Source: Sclerodactyla briareus (Eukaryota > Echinodermata > Holothuroidea > Dendrochirotida > Sclerodactylidae). From it: a stretch of DNA of 64,000 nucleotides. Where the stretch lies: assembly GCA_026419785.1 (NCBI GenBank), contig JAODTK010005923.1, positions 62,001-126,000 of the forward strand. Reading direction: 5' to 3'. The position numbers and the translations under genes are program-made. The notes under the pieces were generated by a model. That model ran no database searches. It was not told the DNA's origin and saw nothing but the letters and a program-made list of their open reading frames with translations. Shown piece after piece: positions 12,131 to 24,295 of this stretch (position 1 is its first letter; each line of letters begins with the position of its first letter).

Positions 12131-13600
12131 GCAGTCACTCACAGTAGTCATCAGTACATTACGCGAGGAGTAAGCCAATATTAGTTATGGGAGTCTGAGC
12201 CTGGTAACTTGTCAGTCGTGTTGCAGTTACTTGAAGAATGCTGTATTGGATCAGTGACCCCAAGCATTATTAGGCATTAGCCAATCAATTGATCCAAAAT
12301 CATTGTTGGTCTGATCAAACCTGAATAGTACCCCGTGGCTTCCAAGATTTTCAAAGCCGTCTTGTTAGGATATTCAATCTAATTCTTATGCCCACTCCTA
12401 AATATGAACCCTGACCAGGATAAAAAATAAAAAAAAAGGATGAATAAGAAAAAAACCAGGGCCATGATAAACGGGGGCTCTCCGATAGATGGCTACCCCA
12501 ATACAAAACTCTAAGCAGGCGCTTACGCCGCTGAAAAACGAAGAAGAGAGAAGAGAGGTGAATTATTTAGTGATTTCAATTACTGATTTAGTGGGCGGGA
12601 GGGGGCAGTTGGTAATTAAGTTACGCTAGTTACTGCAGTAGCCTAATTGACTATCGATTATCATTGTGGATCGTGAACCGTGGAAAGGTGTTCCAATTTT
12701 CAGAGGATATTAGTACCAGTTTGCGAAAGTTGATCCGACATTGACTGCACATGAGGAATTGTTCTCAATCCATGTACTCGGATGCTTATTGGCTATTTGT
12801 CACAAGTAGCCAATAAAGCCCATAAGCCATGAAGTCTGAATAGTTATGCCTATGTCAGTCAATAAAGTATTTTAAGAACGGTCCTATAGCAATTCAGGCC
12901 TACAAAGTACTAGTACTGGCCTAGCCTGAGTGCATTAGCCTCTTCGCAAATAGCCTCCCACAATGCATGTGGTCTAGCTCAGGGGGCAAAGTAGGCAATT
13001 TATGGAAGGCCAAAGAGGAAATTCAGCAGATAAATTGATTTTTCCGGTGAGAAATCAGCACATTCTAGTCAAATTTTGTAACGATGAAGATGTAAACCAG
13101 CTGCTACGCATCATCTCGCGATGAAATGGTGAACATATAAGGAATAGTCGATTTTGGAAGGTGTCACGTGATTAATGCCGTGTGCATTGAAGAGTTTAAA
13201 CTTTGAGTGAGGTGACCTTTAATCATAAGGATCCTGAAGTCATAAGGCTGGTTGATAGTAGACGTTTGCGCTATTTCAAGTGAGAAAGAAGTTCTATTTG
13301 TGTTCTCTAGCACACACTTTGAATTTCTGTTAAGCTCTTTCCATCTCTGAGAAATGCGAATTGAATTTGTGATTTAAGACCAAAGAATTTGAGACTTGGA
13401 ACCAAGCAGCAAAATTGGAGGGGCGTGCCTTAGGTCAAACGTGACAGGTCGTTGTGCAGACACGCAAACCGCTGTGTGCGTCAAACAAGTCGCGCGCCAT
13501 ACTATGTACAAAAATTTCCTAACATTAAATAGATTTTAAAAAATGTTAATATATTGGCCACGGAGCCGAACTGCATAAAAAATCCTAAAAAAACTAATAA
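12130..13600. other. no feature recognised
   Basis: Mixed-composition sequence without any recognisable coding, RNA or repeat structure. CATAAG and CCAATAAAG phrases recur loosely, but I cannot define a repeat. Confidence 0.4.
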
Positions 13601-13611
13601 AAAAAATCATG

Positions 13612-13690
13612 TTCGGCGGGGTTCTCGAACCCGGGACGCGAGCGTCAGCGCTCGAGAAGTCTACCACTACACCACGGGAAATGGCCACGT
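13612..13690 (-). repeat. tRNA-like SINE head or tRNA pseudogene
   Basis: On the minus strand, GTGGTGTAGTGGTAGAC resembles the box A/D-arm of Gly/Asp/Glu-type tRNAs, and CCCGGGTTCGAGAACC resembles box B with an extra base. The anticodon arm (CGAGCG, CTGA, CGCTCG) has a loop of only four bases and the acceptor strands do not pair, so it is not a working tRNA. A T-rich tail follows on the minus strand. A SINE head is the likely origin. I cannot define the body. Confidence 0.55.
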
Positions 13691-13699
13691 GAGTGATAG

Positions 13700-15390
13700 T
13701 CATCGTTGTTTCAAGTAGGCCTTCTGTTAGCGTACAAACCAAATCGCAATTCTGCAAGTTGGTAACTTATTAAGCAACGTGTACTCACTTGCAGATAAAA
13801 TGACGGGGTTACATCGACCAAATGTAAATCGCTTGGAATAGCTAGCTGCTACACACGCAAAATATGGTTGAGGCAAGCATTGCCGCGGCACAGATGGACG
13901 GTCTTCCTGCGGTTAACCATAACAGGGCTTGTAACGTTTTTACGCATTTGATTATAAGGTGTTATAGACTGAGCATACGGTAAACGATACGAAGCGCACC
14001 TGGGGAACAGCGTGTTCACTTGTAAATACAAAAAGTAGCTAGTAAAAGTTAGAAAAATCGTTATAAAACACAATTGAAAGAAGAAATATAAAACTACCAT
14101 GATAAAGTGGACTAAATTTAACTGAATTCGAGAGAAGGCATAATTTTCAGCTTCCTAGGAACTCGGATAATAAGGCCACTTTGCAACTTGAGAACTACAC
14201 AAAATGGCAATAACCAGGTTGCAATGTTCGGATGAAAAGATCAACGTAACTTCGTCGGAATTAAAAACAAATTCTAGGGGGAAACATAGAAAATTGTTCT
14301 GTTTTATTGCAATAACCATATGATGTTCGAAAATATTGTAACGACAGACTATAGAATTAATTGTACAAGACTACACATTACACAGACCGAGTAAATAGCA
14401 AGCGTTTCATCGTTCGTTAAAATCAAATCAGAGTGCAGAACGTGGTTGCAGTTAAAAAACAGGTAATTGCCTCCGATCCGGCTTATTTGATTTACTTATG
14501 GGCAAAGAAGATTGGAGGTATATAAAGTCTACGTCGCTTTGCCCACATTGTTGTCATGTGTTGTAGCAAGAAAAGGACCAACAAAATATTCATATCAAAT
14601 GTATTTTACATCTAAGTGAAATGGGCAATATTCATGCAAATAAAGGAATGTTTACTTGGGAGAAAAACCATTTACACAGTTACAGGATGGAAATCGGCCA
14701 AGAGACTGCGTCAAGACTACCAGAAATGTGAACATCGCACTAAACACCTACCCAATACAAGCCTTTCATCGCTCGTAAAAATGACAAATACGAAATGTGA
14801 GGAATGATACACAAAGAATAAAGAAAGATAATTTAAATTTAAAAGTTGTTCCAATACAAGATAACACAAAACTGCCCGGAAGTTATGCCCGGCAGCATAA
14901 ACATATACCCACGTGTACAGAACATGCTATTTTGCGGCGAAAAGTCGATTGTTTTGTGTTTTTTTCCAAGGGGTATTTGGTAGCTGTTGATTTGTTGAAA
15001 ACTGACCACCTTAAATCTGTACTGGTATTTGTGAAAAAAGGTCCACAAGTGGAAATCAGGCTTAGACTTAGACATTGAAATTCATTTGTGCATTTGTTTC
15101 ATCTACAGTATGGTAGAGGCACACCAAGTCCGTGTCGTTCACCCAAAAAAAAACAAGTAAGCTTTTGCTATACAATCCCCAAACATTAGGCTGAGGCCTA
15201 AGCTAACGAACTGCGGTCCCACTATCCCACATGGAAATGAAATGGGTCATCCAATCATAGGACAACAACTAATGGTAATGCATTCCAAAGGGGTCAAGTT
15301 TTTGGTGAGTTGGAATCCAGGGATGCGGGCTTTGTATGGAGACGCAATAGCGACACCACCTGGCCACCCACAAAAGGAAAGGGGTGACCT
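13700..15390. other. no gene supported
   Basis: AT-rich. TATATAAAG at 14518-14526 is a good TATA-like string, but no coding exon follows it that I can recognise. The 93-codon frame at 14797-15078 has no known motif, and its opposite strand is also open. No RNA gene seen. Confidence 0.4.
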
Positions 15391-15393
15391 GGG

Positions 15394-15470
15394 GTGGTGG
15401 GGGGGGGGGGGGGGAGGGGTACGACTCCTAGAAATCTGGTGAAACTGAGGAGGGGGGGGGGGCATGCATG
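15394..15470. repeat. poly-G-rich tracts
   Basis: Two G runs (about 15396-15420 and 15451-15462) separated by unique sequence. They force Gly/Pro runs in overlapping frames. No element recognised. Confidence 0.85.
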
Positions 15471-15554
15471 CCCACATGGAGCCAACCGATTCTTGTGTGG
15501 CTACAATACAGTTCGTTAATTTTGGAATGTGCCCCATCTATACCCTATAGACAT

Positions 15555-15690
15555 TCGGTCTAGATCTCGGTTCAGGACCTTGTTGTCTCGGTTCTCGAAG
15601 TGTGCTCCTGGTCTCGGTCCTCGGTCTCGACACCCTTTGGTATCTCTCGTGTCTGGTCTCGGTCTCGGTCGCGGATGTGCCGGTCTCGAC
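15555..15690. repeat. degenerate GGTCTCG-rich simple sequence
   Basis: CGGTCTCG/TCTCGGT words recur about ten times with irregular spacing, as in GGTCTCGGTCTCGGTCGCGG near 15656-15674. It looks like an old short-period tandem repeat. Arg/Ser-rich open frames on both strands are by-products. From 15700 to 16200 I recognise nothing. Confidence 0.7.
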
Positions 15691-16199
15691 AACAACATCT
15701 GCCCACTGCCCATAGTCATATTACACAATTGAAGCAGTTGGTCATGGAGAGGAGACGCTCCAGCTGGAAAACTGTTATTGTCTGGACGGCATTTTTCGTA
15801 GCGCGCTATGCTAAGAGCCTAGTCGTAATCGGGAGAGTGTCAGAGAATTTTTGATTGTAGAAGGGATCATTCAGCGTTGATGGTAGTTGGATGGGATCGC
15901 CGAGAAAATTAGAGAAGTGTAAAACATTTATTTCGGCGATCCTCTGCGGGTCGCCTTTCAACTCTTATAACTGGAGGAAGATGTTGAGGATGGCGACGTC
16001 ACGAAGGACTTCCCAGGCTGATGCTTGTCAGAACAAGTCCGTGCTGTATAACTACTATGTGTGCTTCCAACACATTGATTATTACGGATTTGACTGGACA
16101 GCCATCCCCTCAACTTAGCTCAGTCGAGTCTATTGAAGGAAAGGCTTCGTCGGGATCGGAGGTCTCAACGACCCTGATATCCCACAATCTGCTATACAG

Positions 16200-17010
16200 T
16201 TCTTGAATTGTTAGATGTCCAGGCTGTGATGGCTAATGTGGCAGGGTATTCCACAGACTCCATATTCTTTTGAAATAGTAGTTCTTTCTACTTCAACCGT
16301 ACTCGGTGGTCTAATTTTCTTTTGTGCCCTCTGGTAGTGCTCTTCCAGAAAGAACTCACAAATTCACTTTGATGATCATTTTCCCTTGCACAAGTGTTGT
16401 AGAATGTATCACGTCCTGGCGATGATGGCGTCGGTTGCCTCTATAGTCATAAGTCTTAATTCTTTCATCTCTCTTCATAAGTCTTGTTTCTCATACTTGA
16501 ATTATTTTGTTCATTCTCGCGCTATACCCTTCAGTAGTTGTATATCCTTCTTGGAATATGGTTTCCAAACTTGCACACAGTAATCAAGATGAGGCCTCAC
16601 CAGAGGCTGTATATAGATTCAGCACCACTTGCGGTCAAATGGGTAAAGTTCCGTCTGATGATATCCATCACTTTGTTTGATTTCTTCGCGGATTTTGCAC
16701 ATGCCTGCTGAACTTCATGGAAGCGTTGAATCAACTGCCAGATCCTTTCTTCCTCTGTTCCTTAACTCCTTAGCCAACCCAACTTTGTCCACATTGAATT
16801 TCATTTGCCATTTCTTTGTCCATGACATCCAACTATTTCAAATCTTGCTTGTAACTTCGCTGGGATGTTCCTTTCTTACTGGACAAATCACTTTAGTTGT
16901 CATCAGAAACTTCACTATTTCACACTGTATCCAATATCTAAGTCATCATAGATAGGTAAAAACCACAGGTCCCAGAAAAACTGATCCCTGACCAACCGAC
17001 GAAAGTCAGC
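16200..17010 (-). pseudogene. LINE B: C-terminal half of reverse-transcriptase ORF
   Basis: Minus-strand translation shows YDDLDIG near 16940, KWQMKFNVDK near 16800, [20 protein letters not shown] near 16600-16540, then LKGIARE and a LRLMTIEA segment near 16440, all diagnostic of the thumb/C-terminal part of CR1/Rex1-like reverse transcriptases. Frame changes are needed. The N-terminal RT and the endonuclease are missing between this part and the ORF1 part at 17.3-18.06 kb, so an internal deletion of the element is inferred. It differs in sequence from LINE A. Not expected to be active. Confidence 0.85.
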
Positions 17011-17289
17011 ACCTCTGTCCATGAGAAACGTCTTAACACCTTTTCATAACATTAAACGGCTTACACCTCCTCCAATTTCTTATCTCTGTCTTTTCTGTAA
17101 ACAGGTGAAATATCTTAATTGCTCCTCTCCATCCGTTATAGTCGGGTTGAACCATGGTTCTGTGCCCATTCACGATATCCAAACTCTAATGCACTAACAT
17201 AACTCTGCAGAAGTCTCTTTTGATATAGGCTCCTTGAAGCTTTCGCCAATATTCTTACGTTGGTCTCCCCCTACTCATCCGTTCTTTCA

Positions 17290-18060
17290 TTTTCATTCTT
17301 AATCGTCTGCCCTCCTGCCTCTGCGTGATACGTCAAATCTGGTCGGATTGTACACGTTCCCTATATGGGCTGGTCCCTCAGTTCCTTTAAAGCTCTTTTT
17401 AGCAGTGTTGCCGTGTTTCGGCTCCTTCAGTTCTATGAGACATATCTTTCCGTCTTTAGTTTGTGACTGACGCGAACTCACTGGGTGGGATGGTGAATTT
17501 GCAGAAGTCTTCACTTCTTGCACCTCCTCTTGCGTTATCATCCTCCTTGTCAGAGTTATTAATACAATTCTGTTCTCTTTTTTTTTCTCTCTGTAGGGCC
17601 TCACTGACTTCGTTCTGGATTTCTTCTGTACTTACGGTGACTGTTGACAATGCGGATAATTTATCCTCGATTTACTTTGTGTGACTTTCCTTCTTGATTT
17701 CTTCTTGCACTACTTCTCGCAGGTTTTCTTGAAACTCGTTGTCTTCATTTGGCAATCTCCTCCCTCTTTTGTCCAATCTTACCATCTCCTCATTCAAGAA
17801 GTCTTGTTGCTCCTTCATTGCACCTCACCAACCTTCAGCACATCTACTGCTTTCTCATTACATTTTCTGGTAAAAACCAATGATTGATCGCCTCCTTTAC
17901 TCAGGAAGTCATATATCTCCGCTGAAACACCAACACACCATATGTGATGCCACCACTGAGCAGTACTCGCATTGTTAATGCCATCCTGGTCATCGCAACT
18001 TATCTTCACACTCTGCACCACTTATGAAACGCTGTGGTCTGTTCTTTCCCGGTCTAGGAA
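17290..18060 (-). pseudogene. LINE B: ORF1-like protein with PHD-like finger and coiled coil
   Basis: On the minus strand the order is a Cys/His segment WWHHIWCVGVSAEIYDF (around 17940) followed by LVFTRKC, which looks like a decayed PHD-type zinc finger. Next comes a charged helical stretch (MKEQQDFLNEEM, LREVVQEEIKKES, 17800-17690), then QREKKRENRIVL and a region ending PTRFDVSRR (17600-17320). The last part resembles the RNA-binding domain found in ORF1 of many LINEs (K-rich NRIVLxNLPE, then a LLIELKEPKH-like part). PHD-bearing ORF1 proteins are known in the CR1 group. Frames shift several times, so the gene is broken. It sits just upstream, on the same strand, of the RT part. Confidence 0.65.
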
Positions 18061-20385
18061 TTATTGCCTTTTACATACGTTCACTGTATAAATGTCAACC
18101 GAATCCAGTGCCAAGCTGCCCTATTTAAGTTAATACACTGACCTAGTAGGATAGCTGGCGTATCCATGTTATGAGCTAGGTACACTAAAATGTTTGCAGA
18201 ACTGGGACCAGGTAAACAAATATGCTGTGCCAAATCTCCTGGCACAACATGGAAATCTAAATCCACAAAAAAATCCTCTTACAGGTTGGGAAAATCCCAT
18301 TCCTCCTTGACTGAATAGGCAATACAAGGAAAGCCACTTCGGTGTGGTACAATTTTGATTGAGATTATACAACATAGAATGGAACAAAATCCAAGAGTTA
18401 GTTCAGGAGTTCATTAAAACAGCCACGTCAAAGACCAGGTAGGCCACATGGTCTTCTACAGGAAATATTCTGCCGGGCTGTCTTCGTTGTGTCTAGGCAT
18501 CTCTTTGTTGATTCTAGAAGGTTGGCTTGGGTTCATTGAAGCAGTTTTTATGGCTTCTCTGCGGTTCAGGATTTACTTCCTTTTTTTTTTGGGGGCTGTG
18601 GGGGGAGCATTTCCAGGACAACTTCTACTTTGGCATTGATTAGAGTGTCGAATAGGAGTGCTGTGATGTTGTTTATAGCGCAATTTGGAAAGAAAAGGAA
18701 AAGAAAAAAGGAAAACGAAAGTGTTGTGAAAATATGAAAAAGTGTCTAAATAAGCTGCAATTGGTTTACAGAATAATCACCCAAAGAAATTATGCACACC
18801 CGTGTACCAATGCGGCGGTGCGTTGCTGTGTGCTGCGCGACAATGAAAATTAATTACAGTGAATGCTTCCATATTCAAATATTCCATCGTCCTTCAGCAG
18901 AGTGGTTTGGATATTTTTCCTTCACTCATCGTACAGTTTAAGTCCTTCTGCAAAATCTTGCTCCCTCACAATTCAGTGCACACTGCAATCACGATCCGAT
19001 CCTTGAACTGAATGCGTGTAGGAGGGGAATCACTTTAAACCACTGTAACGTGGGACAACCTTGAGAGGCAAAACTTGCACAAAACGACCGTAGTGGAAGC
19101 CCTATCGAGGACTGCCTGGTTAGAACACGCGGAAGTAAACCACTTGGCTTGAACAGTAGATGACTATGATAATGAGTAATGATTTTTTTTAGAAAGAAGT
19201 TTTTTATATCATCGGTCCGAAGGCCAGATTGAGATATTGTAGTCACTTTGCCATTGCACACGATATGTTACTGTGGCTTGTTGCATAGCAACGGTGATAC
19301 GGTAAACCATTAGTGGTGGGTAGGTTACTATCCACGAGGGGTACCGTTTGGTGGGGGGTAACCGTGCGTGCCGGGTGATTCAGCAATGAGGTGCCCTTTC
19401 GGAGAGTGTCCGTTTGTGTGTGTGTGCGGTGTGCTTTTGCATGTCCGTCAGATTTTCTATGGTTTTTTTCGCAATATTCTCTATTTTGGATGCTGAACAC
19501 AGTTGAATTTTGCACTACACTTGATAAGTCACAAAACACAAATCTTGGTTCTCGAATAGGTGAAACTATCAAAATTGTGGAATTAGGAATTTTGGGGCAA
19601 TTCCTAAATTTTACAATTTTTCATTATTTTTCACGATATTCGCTGAATTTCGAGGTGCTGAATGATTTCAAACTTGTAGCATATAAAAAGGCACAAATTA
19701 CAACTTTTTCCCCTAGCATCAGCCGAAAATTAACCAACATGACTGGATTCTCGGGGGGGGGGGGAATGGATTTGGCCAAATTTGGAATTTTTTCGAAAAT
19801 CTTTTCTTTTTTCAGTATATTTAAGAAATTGAAAGGACTGAATTGATTCCAAATTTTGGGACAAGGTACAGGGTCTCAAAAAAGGGTTTCCCGACATTTA
19901 TGCTGTAAATTTACTGCAATTCCTATGATAAGAATATTTTTTTGGGAAAACAGTGGTTTCCAGTCTTATTTTGATAAATGCTGGTCTATTTGTAACTCGC
20001 GAACAGGCAGCAGGTAGAAACAACGATTAGTTCCACAATTTGCCGATGAGATCCTGCACTCTGGGGAGTGCCCTCTTTTTGTATATTTCTCGCCGAGTTT
20101 TTACATCACACGTTCACATATGCAACCCAAAAGTAACGACTTGACACTTACCCTCATCGTCTGGAGAACTCCCCAAGGCGCAATTGGCCGAAAGGATTTT
20201 TCTGGCAGGAATCAATGGTATTGGTTAGTCCGGATTAGACAGCTTAACCTCAAAGAGTACATGTCTGGATTTTATAGGATCTTTCGATCCCGTGGCTAAC
20301 ATTCCGAAATGTTGGGTATAAAGCGAATAAACAGAGCCAACTTCCACCCGCCATGTCTCGCCTGCCTCCGTTTCAGAAGCGACCT
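18060..20385. other. no gene supported
   Basis: Possibly the 5' untranslated part of LINE B just above 18060, then unique-looking sequence. A short GT run lies near 19414-19425 and a poly-G near 19755. The 151-codon frame at 19391-19846 is low in complexity (Phe/Ile/Ser-rich) and matches nothing that I recognise. Confidence 0.4.
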
Positions 20386-20394
20386 AATATAGTC

Positions 20395-20480
20395 ACTATT
20401 TGTGTGTATGTGAGTGTGTATTGTGCTGTGTGTTGTTGCGTGTGTGCCTTTTGAAGTTTGTGAATACGATTTCAAGAAAT
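20395..20480 (+). repeat. GT-rich tract, possible orphan array head
   Basis: ATATAGTCACTATTTG is followed by a GT-rich run and TTTGTGAATACGATTTC. The last phrase resembles the array entry TTGTGAACACGATAAC, but no array unit follows. It could be a relic of an array head or just a microsatellite. From 20480 to 21130 nothing is recognised. Confidence 0.35.
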
Positions 20481-21133
20481 TGACCGCGCATCTCACTGAA
20501 AAAAGTTGGTCAGTACAAAGGAATTATGGTGTTCTCGATCTTGTGTTGAATTTTGACATCCGACATTCGCTTCATTAACGTGATATCATTACACAATTTC
20601 ATGATGCTTTCTTGGTCCAATTTTGTGGGACTCACACCGTCCTCTGGCGGTACAGGACTGCATTTCCATAGTTGCCAGTTGTATCGGAATTGAACTGGAT
20701 GCAATAAAATCTATGGGTTTCGTATTGTTCTATACAGTATATATGTTGCATACAGATTTCTTTAAATATTTTAGCTTCTTTTCGTATCAATAAAATGAAA
20801 AGAATGTTTTCATACGTTTTCACTTGTGTGGACGGTCGTGTATAATTCCTGGCTTCAAAGAATTGAAAAATTAAAAATATTGCTGTCGTTGAACACTGTA
20901 TACTGGCAGCACTGTCTTTGGAGCCTCAGTTTTTCGGGATCTTTTCTTCTGAATATGCCCAAATGAGCAGTTCAACTCAGGCTAAAACGGCGATTTTATG
21001 GGGCAATCCTACATTAGGAACTCTCGTTCGGCACCGCATGCCGTGCGACGGTGAACTATATTTCGAACCTGAAATTGTGTAAATTCATTTCCGCTAAATA
21101 ACGCTAGTCTCGATTTTAGGGACGTTGGTAACT

Positions 21134-21143
21134 CGCTCCGATC
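21134..21143. repeat. target-site duplication, left
   Basis: CGCTCCGATC directly flanks the left inverted end of the 4-kb transposon. The same 10 bases in the same orientation flank the right end at 25160-25169. Confidence 0.8.
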
Positions 21144-22205
21144 GTCCTACTAAAGACTGCGCGGGACTGCCCGGTGGACAAATGACTGCCCGGTGCAAAT
21201 GCTAAGACTGCCCGGTGCGTGCTAAAGACTGCCCGGTATCTGAACAATCCTGCACTGTGTGTACTCAGACTGCCCGGCCGGTCGGGGTATACAAGGCCTA
21301 TGGAACTGATGATGAGAACTTCAATGAACTGTTTCGTTTTCTTCTGTTCTACATCGCTTCAGAGTTAATATTATAATGCTGCCTGTATTGAATAAAAGCC
21401 GAAAAAAGGGCCGTAACTTAACCGGACGGGGTTCGGGATGGCGAAGTGCTTCCACCCCCTATTTAGAACAAATTTCCGCTCTTGCATACACTCTACAATA
21501 GTATGCCCCACAACTTGCGGTAGGCAATCCAACCGTCTTGCCTGGCCGCGAGCGTATTCCTATACGGCCCCACCTACCGCATCGCTACATTACATTTCCC
21601 ATGACAAGTGTTGTCATGAACTTTACTGAACAATACTTTGCCATCACATTCACCTTCATGTATTTAAAACTCTCTCCTCTTCGGCCTAATTACTCAGGAA
21701 TGGACACTGCTCGACAGTGGCGTAGATGTATGTGTTGCTTGGGGGTGGTGACTGGTACGAATACTATCTAGCGGAGCGCCACCATTGGTTGGCGCGTAGC
21801 CTAGCCGAACATTTTTGGATTCGAGACAATTTAAGATACCCGGAATTGCTGGGTGTTTTGAGCTGCATCATACCGCCTTCGGAAAATATGTATCGCATGT
21901 CTGCCATTTCCAATTAATTTGAAAAATAAATCTATAGTATAGAAATGGTAATACATAGCCGATTCAGTCGAGATGATACATGGAATCATATTACTATGCT
22001 CCGCATTCATTCATTTAATCTGCCCTTCACATCGCAAGTTAAATTGGTCCACCAGCCCTCCCCCCATGAGTAGGCCGACATGTTCCAAACTTGTACCGTA
22101 TTGATATCATAGTACATCGACACTGATTTAACTATGGATCGTCGTGGTTGTCTTCTAAGTCCCGCGCGCCACATCGGTTGAGCCGTAGCATTCCGGAAAA
22201 GAATC

Positions 22206-22222
22206 GCTTTACAGCCCCCCCC
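22206..22222. repeat. poly-C tract
   Basis: About 17 C in a row inside the 4-kb transposon. It breaks or distorts any overlapping frame. Confidence 0.9.
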
Positions 22223-22399
22223 CCCCCCCCCCACCCGCAAGACGCAATGCAGCCTCATGACGGTGAGTAACATCATGAAAATTGACCAATAATGTTTCAA
22301 AATGATCAATGCTATTCATAAAGTTTTTCATCGTGGCCTGCATTCCTTAGCAACCTATATTTTAGGAGATACCACTGCCGAGACCCCTTTTCAGTTGGG

Positions 22400-23060
22400 T
22401 TAGAGGTTGCCCGCATCTTGTGAAAAATGTGCTCGAACATAACTGTGGATAGAAAATCTGTGCATTTTCGGGCCTTTAATTTTGAAAAATCGAGCCCGTC
22501 AGGGGAAATTTGTCATTTTTTTTTTGTTTTGTTAAGTGATCCGTTTCAAATTTTGTCATAATATTTTTACCACGTCCCAGAAGAAGTTGTTTGTCAAAGC
22601 GGCGGACAGATGAGTAACACTGGTCGGACCACAGACATGACCTTAGACCATTTAGACTTCTTTCCACCGATCATAGCTCTCTGTGAACGGTTTTGCGGGA
22701 AATGTTAATCCAATAAGCGTAGTATGTGGGATACCGTACATACGGAGCTTGGATATGAGCAGGTTATGAGAAACCACGTCAAACGCCTTGGAGAAATCCA
22801 TAATGGCCGATCACCCTGAGATCTTTGTCAGAGTACTAGCTAGATTCCTGTATTGTCGGGAATTAATCGTGCTGCACAAGAATGGACTGGCGTCGGAAAC
22901 CATGCTGTTTCCAGTGAGAAATCTATAGTTATACTATGTCCGATCACACATTTTGAATTGAAATGGAGATCAGCTAGCCTAAGCAAAACGCAGAAACTTG
23001 ACTGACGACCGTTCAGATTAAACATGGATCCATATGATTCATGGCACGCAACCAAGGTAA
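22400..23060 (-). pseudogene. LINE C: reverse-transcriptase fragment inside the 4-kb transposon
   Basis: Minus-strand translation gives TAWFPTPVHSCAARLI (a decayed QHGFRxxxSCxxQLI block, near 22890), then MDFSKAFDVVSHNLLISKL and RMYGIPHTTL (22805-22720), the palm-entry motif of non-LTR reverse transcriptases, and a weak RKEV..GHVCGPTSV segment further on. Only a few hundred bases remain, in more than one frame, with no catalytic YADD visible. The wording differs from LINE A and LINE B, so this is a third family. Its insertion into the DNA transposon means it is younger than that element's arrival or was carried with it. Confidence 0.75.
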
Positions 23061-24189
23061 CAATTCCCTGGTGCCACCCCTACAATGATAGTAACAACGT
23101 ACGGTGGGACATATTTCAGCAGGTAACGGACGGTGCCAGGCATTAGCAATGTTGATCCATGCTTGAGAAACTGATTGCCGTACGTACAGATAATTGCACC
23201 TACTGTGCTACCTCCTTAACCGATCATGCCCCCATTGTATTCATTAATACACGGGCGGTCCTGATCGCTCTCAGTTACCACCGTACGGCACTGAAATCAT
23301 CAAACACAAGCCGCAAACTGAAGGGGCAGGGAAGTCACAATCACATGCGTCACCATAGGACGGGAAGGCGCCCCACTCTCAATTTGGACAATATTGTATG
23401 GTACGGCCATTACTATTGTTTGGTCCTTCTGGGGGCCAGAAGTCACCCTTTTTCTTTTTTCACACTATTTTATAGAAAATAATCTGAAAATATCACAAAA
23501 AATGGCTGGTTTAGGGGTGGGAGGGAAGTGGGATTTTCCTCCCTTTTGGAAGGTCATGGTCCGTTTTCTCCGGTGGGCTTTTACCAGATTAATGGCCTCT
23601 TGGTCTCTGCCATCCGTCTTTCTAGGAGAAATCAAAGAACTAAAAAAGGTGTTTTTTTTCTCGGTTCTTCCTCCAAAGTGCCTCTCATTTTTTTTATTTG
23701 TTCGTGTTCTTTACAGTGATATGCAAAAATATACTAAAACTTAATTATTTAGCCACAGCAGGTTCTTCACGTTGTGGAGAGGGGATCCTTTCTGGATTGC
23801 ACTCAGTTCAAACCTTAGCTAGAACTCATAGGGCGTTTATATTTTAGAATCGCAAAGAGTGGGGTCACGCGTCCGTAGCCTAATACAGCAGGGTGGGACA
23901 TCCGGCCAGTCAGACATTTTCATGCGGTCCATATTGCGATTTATACAGAAAATGAATTTCTAGAGGATACTCTCCTTCGGATGAAAAATGCCAACGACGA
24001 TCCGGATGCGGCCGTTACTGGCCACATGGGCGGCTGTAAACCAAACATTGTACCGTATTTGAACGCGATCATCGTCTGGTATTAAGTCGACCGCCCTACC
24101 CCCTACTTACAGAATGGCCAATTAGAGATACTGCAGACACGGATCCTCTTTTTCAAGGCCGTGCAAAATGCAGCCAGGGGCGGTGATCG

Positions 24190-24295
24190 GGGCCGGGTTT
24201 TGGTATTTTGGTTGGCGGAGGGGACGCAATGCATTCCCCCCACCAATATTTTGGTTGGCGAAGGGGGCGCAATGCATGTCCCCCCCCCCATCCCA
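24190..24295. repeat. short tandem duplication
   Basis: A unit of about 55-60 bp with TTTTGGTTGGCG, GACGCAATGCAT/GGCGCAATGCAT and a C-rich end occurs twice in a row. Both copies end in poly-C. It lies inside the 4-kb transposon. A poly-C/poly-G hairpin-like pair is also present near 24710-24745. Confidence 0.75.

Noticed and set aside
13612-13690. Functional tRNA gene on the minus strand
   Set aside because: The anticodon loop is too short, the acceptor strands do not pair and box B has an extra base. A SINE head or pseudogene fits better.
14518-14526. TATA-box promoter TATATAAAG
   Set aside because: No downstream exon, start region or transcript support can be seen. Such strings are common in AT-rich DNA.
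23159-23744. Plus-strand frames of 107 and 116 codons
   Set aside because: Overlapping frames inside the 4-kb transposon with no transposase motif and low-complexity Phe/Ser stretches.
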